Below, piece after piece: positions 11,488-22,269 of a stretch of 64,000 bases of DNA. The translations under genes were made by a program, and so were the position numbers. A model generated the notes under the pieces. That model was given only the letters and a program-made list of their open reading frames with translations. It ran no database searches and was not told the DNA's origin. The DNA lies in NCBI GenBank assembly GCA_037893225.1, contig JAZGUH010000005.1, forward strand, positions 62,001-126,000, read 5' to 3'. Positions within the stretch are counted from its first letter, which is position 1; each line of letters opens with the position of its first letter. This stretch comes from Hippasteria phrygiana. Its lineage: Eukaryota; Echinodermata; Asteroidea; Valvatida; Goniasteridae.

Positions 11488-11623
11488 CACACACAAAACA
11501 AATGGCTCCAATCTAATTCAAAACCTCAGAAGTCAGGCAAGGCATAAACGGGCATCAAATGAAGTGGATTATCGGATTCAACGATTTGGTTTCGGGAGAT
11601 AAACAAAGCAGATAACTGCACAC

Positions 11624-11684
11624 GGTTCGGTTCGGTTCGGTTCGGTTCGGTTCGGTTCGGTTCGGTTCGGTTCGGTTCGGTTCA
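11624..11684. repeat. (GGTTC)n pentanucleotide microsatellite
   Basis: Twelve perfect tandem copies of GGTTC with no interruption, implying a young or actively slipping tract. It is not a telomere repeat. Confidence 0.95.
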
Positions 11685-11915
11685 CTTTCTTTGCTTACGA
11701 TGGAAGATAGTCACCGAATACAAGGCTAAAAGTCACTCTAGGTACACAAGGATTGGTATATGGTTGCTAACCCTACTACCCTTACGGTTTCCAGACAACT
11801 CTTAGACAGATACCGAAGAAATATTAATTTCCAGAACTCTAGACCCAACCGGAATGACTTCCACTGTTGGGGAGACCAAATCACCTCCCCCTTGGAAGTG
11901 TCTTTTTGTCCGATA

Positions 11916-12245
11916 GTGTGGAGCGCTGTGGCCTGGTGGCTTATAGGTGCACCGGACTCAAGATCTCGGTGATACTGCAGATTGTGGGTTCGAGACCGGC
12001 TGGAGGTCATGGTGGTTGTGTCCTTCAGCAAGGCACTTTGCCACAAGTTGTTTCTCTCTACGCAGGAGTAAACGGGTACGTGTGAGGGCAGTGATGGTTA
12101 TGTACTTGATTACCCCCATGTGCGCTTAACTATGCAGCCGGGGCTGTATACTCCCCAGGGAGTTGAGAAGGTTTCAGGAATGATTCATGGGCCTGATGAG
12201 CATGGGTAATAATAATAATAATAATATTGTAAGCGCTGTGATATA
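11916..12245 (+). mobile_element. tRNA-derived SINE with AAT tail
   Basis: A box-like TGGCCTGGTGGCTTA is at 11929-11943 and a B box GGTTCGAGACC at 11987-11997, at tRNA spacing. The body holds a GTCCTTCAGCAAGGCACTTT segment; similar cores occur in many marine-animal SINEs. The 3' end has an AAT-repeat tail (12207-12227) followed by TTGTAAGCGCTGTGATAT. The full head-body-tail order makes this a nearly complete SINE. Open frames across it are not genes. Confidence 0.75.
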
Positions 12246-12452
12246 GTTTACTATTTGAGCGTTCTTAAATGCCGATTATTATTATATGTTATTATAGAAA
12301 CCCAAATGAGGATGGCCGTGGCGCAGACAATGCTGAATTTTGCGTGCGTACACATTTCGCTTTGAAACTTTTATCACAAATATGGTCGACCCTCCACAAA
12401 TTCCACCTGCAATATTTGTGTATAGTGTGTTGGAGTTATGAACGTTGTTAAC

Positions 12453-12492
12453 GGGGGGGGGGGGGGGGGGGACGGGGGGGGGGGGGGGGGGG
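12453..12492. repeat. Interrupted poly-G tract
   Basis: Two runs of 19 G separated by AC. It has G-quadruplex potential and is a likely site of sequencing or assembly length error. It produces the poly-Pro stretch in a minus-strand frame. Confidence 0.95.
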
Positions 12493-13633
12493 TGTATGGG
12501 CCTTCAAGGCGCACACAATAAATGAACGACTCAGAAAGTTTCACTATTGGTATTTCAGGTACATGAAATATTTCTTTCTTTCCATGAAAGACGGCGGGGC
12601 GAAGTGATACTATATACACTATCCCCCTGGATAAAACAGTGGGCGATATACCGGTATATCTCCTCAAATCCGTACCACGATTTACTCTCGCACTCTACAC
12701 CAAGATGCAAACAACAGGTTGATTTGTAAGTCACTGTTTCTTGGGGAAACTCTTGGTTTTTGCATGCGTGTCTTTTATTTGGGCCAACCCGGGGTATATT
12801 GCCGGTAATTTTCAGATATAAGATTGTAATTTTTAACAAAGAATACCCACATTGCTCCGATATATCTTCAATAAAGGCCAAACAAATGACAATCAAAAAT
12901 GAATGCGCTCAATGAAACCTGCAATGTATCTCGTGAGGTATCGTGGTTGTTGTGTTTGGCTTGTTAGCCAAGAAAACAACCAGTGAGAATGGACTTGATG
13001 GGGAGTTGGTATGGACCATTGTCAAGCACGTATCAGCCATTGTTGTAAGCAACAGAAAATACGTTCGTGGCATAAAAAAATATAGCAAGTCATAGTTACT
13101 ATTAGTATTATTATTTATTTATTTGACCAGCAAACATATACAAAACAATACAAATAACATCAAAACGAAATGGCGGAGACAGGACGGCAACTAGACGAGC
13201 AACAGAGAAACAGAGAAAACTGAGTAATGAGTGTGAGAAATCATTCTTGAGTAGGACACACAAAAAACAAACAAAAACAATACTATGCGGATCAGGGACA
13301 ACAAAAGTAAACCAAATTACTGTTGCTCGGAAGAGCATGCTGTCCCGCACATAGTAAAACATAGTAAAACAGGAATACTGAACAAATAACACAAATGAGG
13401 AGGGGTAGGAAGAAATATCGAGTGCTCATAATTGCACGAGTTCTCATAATTGCATAGTGATTTCTTTGCAAGATATTTATTTGCCAATTATCCACCTCGA
13501 CCCCCGTATATTTTGTGAAAACTGCAGGGTGTGGATTTGACTTTCTAGGGCTTTTGCTTTGTCTGTTTTTGGTGCTTGTTTTGTGTATATTGGTGTGTTT
13601 GTGTTACGGATATTACAGGTGTGGTCTGCTATA
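12493..13633. other. No gene recognised
   Basis: AT-rich non-coding sequence. A TTATTTATTTATTTGACC segment near 13110 followed by A-rich sequence could be the reversed 3' tail of a retroelement, but no coding remnant supports this. Confidence 0.35.
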
Positions 13634-13850
13634 GACGAATTTCACAATAGCCCCGTATGCGCACTTCCGGGTTGAAAGCGATGCTCTAAGTTCTAAAGAA
13701 ACAGTAGCTATTCAAAAAAAGTATTCATGCATGAATAAATCACGCCTTAAATGGCAGCGCAGCGCACGTTCGGCATACTAAGTTGTTTTACTGAGCACTA
13801 AGCACCTCGCTTTCAAACCCGGAAGTGCGCAGAGCGGTGTTATGTTCGTC
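13634..13850. mobile_element. MITE with imperfect terminal inverted repeats
   Basis: GACGAA at 13634 matches TTCGTC ending at 13850. Inside, GCGCACTTCCGGGTTGAAAG on the left pairs with CTTTCAAACCCGGAAGTGCG on the right, allowing one indel. The centre is AT-rich. About 217 bp, with no coding capacity. Confidence 0.6.
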
Positions 13851-14839
13851 AATTCGGGATTCTTCTATTGGAAGTAAGCCTACATACAGAAATGAACTTA
13901 AAAGACTGTACATACAGGAATGGTTCATAATGTGTATGACAGCGTAGTAAATTTCGTTTTTTATAGTGACGGTGATATCTCCACTTATTATTCTCAAGAA
14001 TCAATGTCTATCGCAATTTATACATTTCAGTAGATATTATATTGGTGGTTACAGTGAGGAGGGGTGGGGCTATTGAGTCATCTATTAGCTTTAGATTTCT
14101 AAACGGTAGCGGATGCTGTGACATGTTAACTGCTGTACAAATTGACATTAAACTCGAGAGGCGCCCTTACCGTTTTAGAAGGCACTCATAAATTGAGACA
14201 GCATCAGAGGAAGAGAGAGAGAGAGAGACAAGGCATCAAAATGGAACCAGATATCACCACAATCGTGTATATGGTAATCTGGGTTTTATCCATTCAATTA
14301 TCCCAACTTCATGTACAAGGCATGGCTTAGTTTTCTGGGGCCATGTATAATACAGGCCACGGATCGTCTAAAATCAGATGTCAAATTTGCCAAGTTGATG
14401 TGAGAATCCTGTCTGGCGCAGCCCCTTCAGATTGCATGCTGACGTTATTGATCAACCCCTGCCGCGAATTATGGTTCGGCCAATGTCGAATGCATGATTG
14501 ACATGTGGCGCGCGCCTGTGATTGGTCAATGCCTCAAGGGGCGGGACCTAATGAATCGGCCTCTGAAGCGAGGGTGCTAAATGGCTCTTTCCCACCTTGC
14601 AAATCCTAAAATTGCATCTGTCACATTTACCACTGGCCACGTGGGGACTTCAATCCAGCTGCCTTGCTGTCGGCATTAATCAGTACTGACAATTAAGCAG
14701 GTATTTAGTTCAGCTCATGCAGGTAGCTCATGCGCAGTCTGCTGATTGTGGAATTAATCCGCCCGGGGCTTATTATTTCTCATGCTCGCTCTGGACAACA
14801 CATATCCCTGGTGGCCAAATGGTATGTGTTGACAGAATC

Positions 14840-15000
14840 AGGGTGCGCTCCCCTCGCGCAAATACATGTAATACGAACATTAATTGCCCCGCGTACCCGA
14901 ACGCTGCAAAACGTTCGCGAACGATATTCTGGTGCGCACGAAAAGGTGCACGAATGTTGCTCACGTTCGCGTTGCTCGCGTGAGGGGAACGCGCATCCCT
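14840..15000. repeat. Inverted-repeat element
   Basis: AGGGTGCGCTCCCCTCGCG at the left pairs with CGCGTGAGGGGAACGCGCAT plus CCCT at the right. The interior is rich in CG-containing words such as TTCGCG and GTGCACG. A small DNA transposon remnant is likely. Open frames on both strands here arise from the CG-rich composition. Confidence 0.45.
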
Positions 15001-15892
15001 GATTACTGAATGATTGATATGGGACCAGACTTAACTGGTGCATTCTAGTCACACGCGTTGTGACAACAAAAGAACGACAAAGCTTCAGTCAAGACATGTG
15101 GGTACAATGTGCCCCCCCCCCCCACCGAACTTTTTATAACACCAGAACGCTTTGTCTGATGTATTCGAAATTTGGGGACTTTTCCTGACTTTTCCCGGGG
15201 ATCACTGCGGTACCAACATTATACGTTGGCAATCGATTTAAAAACCATGGTAACCGTGAATTTGAGCGATGTATGCGAAAACTTAGAAAAACGTAATTAT
15301 GGAGGTCAAAACATAGTTTTGGTACCTGAACTTACCAAATTTTTATTCTTGGCGAATATTCAATGTCACATGACTTACAATACATTATGCGAATCCAGGA
15401 TGGTCGACATCGATGTAAATAGCTTTTGGCCATTTTCAGGCTATTTCGGCACGTTTTTCCCCCCACAATTTTGGGCAGTTTTGGACTGGAAATTAATGGG
15501 ATTGCCGTCATTGCAATAGTTCAAAATGAATTTCTGATAGATAATGATTCAAATAGCACGTACCGTCAAATATAAAGACATTTAAATGAAAATTGTTGAG
15601 ATTACGGTATGCCAAAAATACCGTTTTTGACCAAAATGGGGAAAACGCCCTTCTGTTAAGTGCAGTGCAATCAAATATTTCATATTGTACATTACCGCCA
15701 ACACATGTCTGCCAAATTTCAGGTGAATTAGCCGAAAGCACAAGGACATTACGGAGGGGGAATAATGTGCCCCGCCCCTCCTCGGTCATATGAGAGAGCC
15801 GAAAAAGGCCCGTTCCCTAGTAGGTTTAAAGAAACGGGCGAAAATACTGCACGCCGGACAAACGGATCTTACAACACCGTTTCTTAACCCTA
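15001..15892. other. No gene recognised
   Basis: Contains a poly-C run near 15112-15123 and a 115-codon plus-strand open frame (15172-15519) with a plausible residue mix but no recognisable domain and no supporting splice or start context. Left unannotated as a gene. Confidence 0.35.
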
Positions 15893-16075
15893 AAGGCTGG
15901 TTTATAGTCGGTCGGCGATGGTCGCCGCGACATAAAATTGACGCGCGATCCTTTCACGCACATAGATATAGAACGTTTAAACAATAACTTTACGTTCTAT
16001 ATTTATGTGCGTGAGAGGATCGCGCGTCAATTTTCTGTCGCGGCGACCATCGCCGACCGACTATAAACCAGCCTT
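15893..16075. mobile_element. Palindromic MITE, about 183 bp
   Basis: The left arm begins AAGGCTGGTTTATAGTCGGT and the right arm is its near-perfect complement ending CCAGCCTT. Arms of about 80 bp flank a short AT-rich loop. The arms carry GGCGATGGTCGCCGCGAC. The few arm mismatches suggest a recent insertion or hairpin-mediated conversion. The target duplication is unclear (flanks TA and AA). Confidence 0.75.
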
Positions 16076-16429
16076 AAGTTACATTAAGAGGGGTGGGATA
16101 TTTTGACGCTGGGGCGCCATACAATACCGTATGAGGTCCACCGTTTGGACCGTATATCTGAACCCATGCAAAATTAGGGGTCTTCAAACAATGTATTTTG
16201 AGAAGTTCAAAACACAAAAAGTGAAGTAATATATTGACAAAAGATTTATCTTATACTTACCGGTAATTCACAAACTTGGAGGTGAGAAAGTTACTTCATA
16301 AGTTGCCATTGTTTATAAGATACTATAATTTTGAAAATAATATCGAAACATATTTTCACAATACAATCTGAATCAAAGAAAACGCCTCAAAACGCATTCA
16401 TGTGTAGACAGATTAGACCTTCATTAAAT

Positions 16430-16870
16430 GTAGTGTACACGATTGGTAATCCTCCCAATTTTTTTTTACTGAATTCTTACGAAATACCTTACTAGACTGT
16501 AAGTTAATGGCAGTCTCAATCATCCTGTGAAATCACGGCACCTGGTGTGCTGTCGTTTTCAAGAAAATGTTATTTTTATATCGTTTTCCAACGATTGTCG
16601 GCCGACAATCGTTGGAAATAGTCTAGTTCCCTGACCTGATAATTCCCTGACGTCTATAAATCGCTCCGTTTTGTCTAAAGTATGGTCAGTGAACCCGACT
16701 ACTATAGAACAGATTTTTTCCTCTCTACGCAGACAACGGTTTTTCCAGCATCTATGCACACAAAACCTTAAACAGGTGAGTGTTGCAGTATTTGCTATCG
16801 CTAGCACCCCATAAAATACTAACCCCCAAATCCATTTATTTCTGAAAATTACAGCAAAAGTAATTGATGT
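16430..16870. repeat. Dispersed repeat family, copy 3
   Basis: Nearly the same as copy 1 over 16430-16560 and again around 16770-16835. Its middle holds a perfect palindrome (TTCCAACGATTGTCGGCCGA and complement, about 16587-16616) and the CTAGTTCCCTGACCTGA segment also seen in copy 2. It appears the most complete copy. Confidence 0.6.
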
Positions 16871-18528
16871 ATAGGCCTACTACCTTTAACACAATGCTAT
16901 CGATAATAATGTCAGCACGTTAGGCGCACATACATGGTCGCCACTTTTACTGACACCGGCACCTAGAAATTACACCTCTAAAGTGCCATAACTCTGAAAT
17001 GCAAGTACCTATCGAACTCATTTTCATACCATTCAATTTGTCTTGCAATTCACTTTCCATTGATATCAAATCTGTGACAAATAAACTAAAATTTTAAAAA
17101 CTCCAAAACGCCGGACTCCCTCCGCAGAACGTTCGTGCGAGTGTATTTGTGTAAGTTCGGCAATTCCAATAACCGCAAATTTTAGTGATTCTAAAATATC
17201 TTTCTTTTTCTGAATTCCCAGAATCCCCCGTCGCTTAGGCCTACCCATCGTTTTACAATTCGAAGTAACTCCAAAAAAGTATTTAATGCGTTTTAGCCCT
17301 AAATATCTTTCCAATATTCAACTAAGTTGATTAGCATGGCCATTTCCATTCCTTGGGTTTTTCCTTGGAAGATAACCGTCTTTTGCTTGAGATAAAAAGC
17401 AGAATTGTAATTCCTTTGTTTTAAATTGCACAACTTCTACAAACACCTCAGATCACATTTAACACTAACAGTAAATGACAAATCTGTTTTGCGTGTTATA
17501 CTCACATATATCTGCTGTAACACCGTATATAATAGTCGGTCCTTTCGTCGATTTCCAAATTTCAGCGGACATACAACACCAATGTCAATATGCTGAAGTC
17601 TGTCTTTGCTTAAGCTTTCCAATTCCCCGCAGTCTGGTATTCAACAATGCGCGCCCTAGCCGAGCTGACACGGCTCGGTGGGACTTGGTGCTGGCTGCGT
17701 CTGTTGGAGCAAATTTCAGACAAAATATCAGAGGGTTCTAGGAGACTCGATCGGTCCACGATATGGTTTCAATATGACGGGGAGTTCTACTGGTCCACCG
17801 AGTATTGTACTAGACTTCATGACGACGTCTCATCTTGAGTACATTCCCTTCGGTGTAAGCATCGGCTGCTTCCTGAACATGCGGCCGGGAAAGCTATACC
17901 CAACTGGAAAATACAGTGGTATCGTGCGATACCACGAAGCAGCAGCAGAACACTGCCCGTGAGTGAAATCATCCGCTCTACCACGCAGCTAGCTCTCGAT
18001 CGCGAGCGACCATCCGCTGAGACGGCTCACAGTTTAGTGAACACGCGTATACAAGCGCCGTGTTCTCTACCCGTGCTGCGCTTGGGCGCCCGAGCCTGCT
18101 TTTTTGACCGAACCACGCGAGAGGTAGACACACGGCTGGCTAGATCACCCACCGCGCAGACAATATGCGCACCGCGCATATCACAGCATCATACCTCGAC
18201 CATTAAAGAGACGAACGAAAAGCCTGTATGAACTTATAAAGATGTCACCTAGACAAGCGTTCCTATTGGTGGTTAGGGCACAATACGATGAAGCTGCATG
18301 TGTACAGCGCTACATTGCGAAGCGGCAATACACTCCCTTCTGTCGTGATCTGATTTTGTATCTGAAACTTAAATCACATTACGCGAAGGCAGATCAGATG
18401 CTCAACTATATAATGTAGCTATATGAAGGCACTGTTTGAGAACAACAAAAGCGACGTCGTCATGCATCAGGAATATTTGAATATTCGTTCCTAACATGGA
18501 CATATGCACAATGCGTGACGATGTTTTT
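16871..18528. other. No gene recognised; GC-richer stretch before the array
   Basis: From about 17640 to 18230 the sequence is GC-richer than its surroundings. One plus-strand frame (17678-17958) runs into a consensus donor (CCC|GTGAGT at 17959), but nothing in it is recognisable. The remainder is AT-rich. Confidence 0.35.
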
Positions 18529-18912
18529 GGCTTTTCCGAAATCCTTCGGAAAAGGCTTTGTTTTTGTACTGATTTTTTTTTTGGCTTTTCCGAAATCCTT
18601 CGGAAAAGGCTTTGTTTTTGTTCTGATTTTTGGCTTTTCCGAAATCCTTCGGAAAAGGCTTTGTTTTTGTACTGATTTTTTTTTTGGCTTTTCCGAAATC
18701 CTTCGGAAAAGGCTTTGTTTTTGTTCTGATTTTTTTTTTGGCTTTTCCGAAATCCTTCGGAAAAGGCTTTGTTTTTGTTCTGATTTTTTTTTTTTTGGCT
18801 TTTCCGAAATCCTTCGGAAAAGGCTTTGTTTTTGTTCTGATTTTTGGCTTTTCCGACACTCCGTCGGAAAAGGCCTTGTTTTTGTTCTGATTTTTTTTTT
18901 TTTTCTACTTTT
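18529..18912. repeat. Seven tandem hairpin units opening the satellite array
   Basis: Units start at 18529, 18583, 18632, 18686, 18740, 18797 and 18846, spaced 49-57 bases. Each has a 10-bp stem CTTTTCCGAA/TTCGGAAAAG with a 4-base loop, then GGCTTTGTTTTTGTTCTGAT and a T run of varying length. The seventh has a changed stem (CCGAC/GTCGG) that still pairs. Long open frames on both strands (repeats of SEQKQSLFRR and the like) follow from the repetition and are not genes. The same hairpin recurs at 54994-55100 next to another block boundary. Confidence 0.95.
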
Positions 18913-20607
18913 AGTTCTGACCAAAATCCCATAGACTTTGTACACGAATTTTCTCCGCGGCACTTTAGGTCTTAAAAAACCTCAGATCTTAACCAAACTT
19001 ACCTCAAACATAGACCCTAAGCTGAAATAGTATGTCGAAGAGTGACGTCATGATGACGTCATCACGTGTCACGTGACGTCATCTTAAAGGTGCGTTTTTC
19101 AAGGGCCCATATCTAGAGAACGGTAGGTCCGATTTCCTTCAAACCTGATATGTTGGTAGGCTAGCTCGTGTTATAGATGAAATTTGAGGTGACGTCAAGA
19201 TGACGTCATCATACGATTTTATAGTAATTTTTAAGTTTTTGAAATTCAAAGTTTCTTAAAGCCATATCTCATCAACAGAACATGCTAAATTCAAAATTCT
19301 TTTTGTAATAGCTTTGTTAGCTCCTATATTCTTTCACATACATTTGAAAAATGTGTGACGTCATCATGACGTCATCAAAAATGTGCATTTCTGAAACACA
19401 CATAAGGGTACGTCCGATCGTCATAAAAATTAGTGGGTAGGTAGATAGTGCTACTAGCATGTAAAATCCGAGGTGACGTCATGATGACGTCATCGGCTGA
19501 TTTTCTGTGAATTTTTTAGTTCTATCCCAAATCCCATAGACTTTGTACACGAATTTTGTAAGTGGCACTTTGGTCACTAAACAACCTCGGATCTTAATCA
19601 GACTTAACACAAACATAGACCCTCAGCTGAAAATGTAAGCCGAAACGTGACGTCATGATGACGTCATCACGTGTCATGTGACGTCATCTTAAATGTGCAT
19701 TTTTCTAGGGCCTATATCTAGAGAACGGTAGGTCCGATTGCCTTCAAACCTGGTATGTTGGTATGGTAGCTCGTGTTATAGATGAAAATTAAGGTGACGT
19801 CATGATGACGTCATCATACGATTTTACAGTAATATTAAAGTTTTTGAACTTCAAAGTTTCTTAAAGCCATATCTCACCAACAGAACATGCTAAATTCAAA
19901 ATTCTTTTTGTAATAGCTTTGTTAGCTCCTATATTCTTTCACATACATTTGAAAAATGTGTGACGTCATCATGACGTCATCAAAAATGTGCATTTCTGAA
20001 ACACACATAAGGGTACGTCCGATCGTCATAAAAATTGGTGGGTAGGTAGATAGTGCCACTAGCATGCAAAATCCGAAGTGACGTCATGATGACGTCATCG
20101 ACTGATTTTTTATGAATTTGTAAATGTTTCAAATTTCATTGTACTCTTAAAATTTTGCACTTCTTCAAATGCCATGAACTTCAAACTTGGCATATGCATT
20201 GACTATCTACTCGAGATGGGTGCCGAATCATGACGTCATGATGACGTCATCACATGTCATGTGACGTCATCTTAAATTTGCATTTTTGAAGGCCCTATAT
20301 CTATTTTTTTTCTGCTTCTTATTTTAGTTCTATCCCAAATCCCATAGACTTTGTGCATAGATTTTCTGATCGGCACTTTTGTCATCAAACAACATCGAAT
20401 CTTAGTCAGAGTTAGCATAGGTATAGACCCTGATGCAAAGTCGTGCCGCGAAGAGTGACGTCATAATGACGTCTTCGTGTGGCATGTAACATGAACTTAA
20501 AGGTCAAGTTTGGAGTACGAAATGTTAATCATAAAATAATCTCAGATCTTAAACTTAGCAAAGACATAGACCTTCTGATACTTTATGTTAAATAAAAAAG
20601 AAAAAAA

Positions 20608-21113
20608 GGAAAAGCCATGCGTATGTTTACAACAGACGCACATTTTTTGGCGTTTCCGCTACAGCAGGAAAGCCTTTGTTTTTGTTCTGTTCGCGCGATT
20701 GTGTAGTTTAGTACACTTTCGCCCAGGCATGAACACAATCTACTTGAAAATTGTTCGTTTTGCCACATTCAGAACAAAGGGCCACGTCGAAGAACATCTG
20801 CAGGGGTTTTTTGGAGTGAAATCGTTAGCTAAGAGGTAACAAAATACGTGATTGCGCAATACCCAGCTTTACACGGATATATAGCTGGTGGGAGAGTAGT
20901 TGACCGAGCCAAAACGTGACACAACGTAAGAAAATCGTATTTTCCGCCTTAAAAAACCTTTCCAAATCACAAAAGCACGTGTCATTGGGATTCAGAGAAG
21001 TCTACTTTAGTAACAAAAAAAGGCTTTTGGAATAATCAAATACTCCAGAAGCTAACATGAACACAATTAATACAGAAATCCTAAACTACACAATACCCAC
21101 TATTTTGGTTTCT
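20608..21113. repeat. Non-CRE segment inside C module (recurs in later C modules)
   Basis: About 500 bases without CRE sites. It starts at GGAAAAGCCATGCGTATG, folds with GGCGTTTCC...GGAAAGCC (to about 20668) and runs to the join with A-type sequence at AAACACGAATTTTGTC. It recurs nearly unchanged at about 28421-28934, 43136-43649, 47771-48288 and 53979-54491, and diverged at about 50872-51402. Open frames of 61 and 84 codons recur only because the DNA is copied. Confidence 0.85.
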
Positions 21114-21672
21114 TCTTAAACACGAATTTTGTCTGCGGCACTTTGGTCACTAAACAACATCAGATCTTAAGCAAACTTAACCCAAACATAGACCCTAATC
21201 TGAAATTGTGTGCCGAAGAGTGATGTCACGATGACGTCATTATGTGTTACGTGATGTCATCTTAAAGGCTCATTTTTCAAGGGCCCATATCAAGAGAACC
21301 GTAAGTCCAATTGCATTCAAACCTGGTATGTTGGCTAAACAAGTACATGTTATAAATCAAAATTGAGGTGACGTCATAATGACGTCATCATCTGATTTTT
21401 ATGGTAATTTCAAAATTTTAACGTTAAAGATTCTTAAAACCACATCTCATCAACAGAACATGTTCAATTCAAAATTCCTTTTGTAATAGCTTTGTTAGCT
21501 CGTACATTCTTTTATATAAATGCGAAAAATTACTGAAGTCATAATGACGTCATTAAAGGCATGATTTCTTGAAAGACATATGGATAGACCATGTCTAATC
21601 GTCACGAAACTTGGTGGTTAGGTAGATTTGTCACTAGTTTACAAAATTCGAAGTGACATCATAAAAACATAT

Positions 21673-21709
21673 GGAAAAGCCCTATGTTCTTAAAAACATA
21701 GACCTCTAG
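21673..21709 (+). repeat. Helitron-like 3' terminus: hairpin + CTAG
   Basis: GGAAAAGCC is followed by a hairpin with arms CTATGTT and AACATAG, then ACCT and CTAG, directly before a T run. The same arrangement ends blocks at 29523 and 44238. Confidence 0.55.
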
Positions 21710-22258
21710 TTTTTTTTTTCTTCTTCTTTTAGTTCTGACCAAAATCCCATAGACTTTGTACACGAATTTTGTCGGCGGCACTTTAGGTCTTAAAAAACCT
21801 CAGAACCTAACCAAACTTACATCAAACATAGACCCTAAGCTGAAATTGTATGTCGTAGAGTGACGTCGTGATGACGTCATCACGTGATTTTTTATGAATT
21901 TTTGAATTTTTAAAATCGTAACATTCTTTTAAATATATCTAGCGAACAAAACAAGATATTTTCAAAATTCTTTTTTCTTATAGCTTTGGTATGTCTCAAA
22001 GATATGCCCTAAATTGCGAAAATTGTGTGACGTCATGATGACGTCATCAAAAATGTGTTTTTTTGTTAACGCATGTAAGGGTCAATCCGATTACAAAAAT
22101 GTATATATTGAATTTTCCTGTACCCAATTCCAAAATTTCATGATCGTGGCTCACTCAAGTAAGAAATGACAGCCATTTCAAAATTTAGACCAAATTCAAT
22201 ATAACACAAAGGAATTCTGGGACGGGCTGATAACCATGGCTATTATGAGCTTGCTGTT

Positions 22259-22269
22259 TATAAAAGGGG
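22259..22269 (+). promoter_or_regulatory. TATA-box-like motif in a B unit (representative)
   Basis: TATAAAAGGGG occurs once per B unit, here and at about 22664, 23065, 23466, 30476, 32817, 52375, 56056, 57256 and 59466, among others. It lies about 230 bases after one CRE pair and about 170 before the next. It matches a strong metazoan TATA consensus. Whether it is used is unknown. Confidence 0.4.

Larger units (their letters stand above)
18915..21709. repeat. CRE-satellite block 1 (A units + C module)
   Basis: Begins TTCTGACCAAAATCCCATAG after a T-rich run ending TTTTAG. Two A units (CCCATAGACTTTG landmarks at 18928 and 19533, 605 apart) with paired TGACGTCA sites are followed by the composite C module (about 20100-21709). 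Ends with GGAAAAGCC, hairpin, CTAG at 21706-21709. Confidence 0.9.

Noticed and set aside
11738..12129. Several overlapping frames of 60-102 codons
   Set aside because: They lie across the SINE at 11916-12245 and its flank; no protein similarity is recognised.
12374..12667. Poly-Pro frame resembling a proline-rich protein
   Set aside because: The proline run is the translation of the poly-G tract at 12453-12492.
17678..17958. Possible first coding exon ending at a GTGAGT donor
   Set aside because: The donor is good, but the peptide has no recognisable signal or domain and a second frame overlaps it; not enough support for a gene call.
18402..18963. Overlapping open frames of 86-176 codons on both strands with repeating Lys/Phe-rich motifs
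   Set aside because: They come from the 49-57 bp hairpin units, which stay open in several frames at once. The same peptide words appear in different frames and strands, and no start or splice context supports them.
20583..20839. A 61-codon minus frame and 84-codon plus frame repeated at about 28396, 43112 and 53955
   Set aside because: Conserved only because the C module DNA is nearly the same in each copy. The two frames overlap on opposite strands, and the diverged copy at 50745-51080 does not show codon-biased change.
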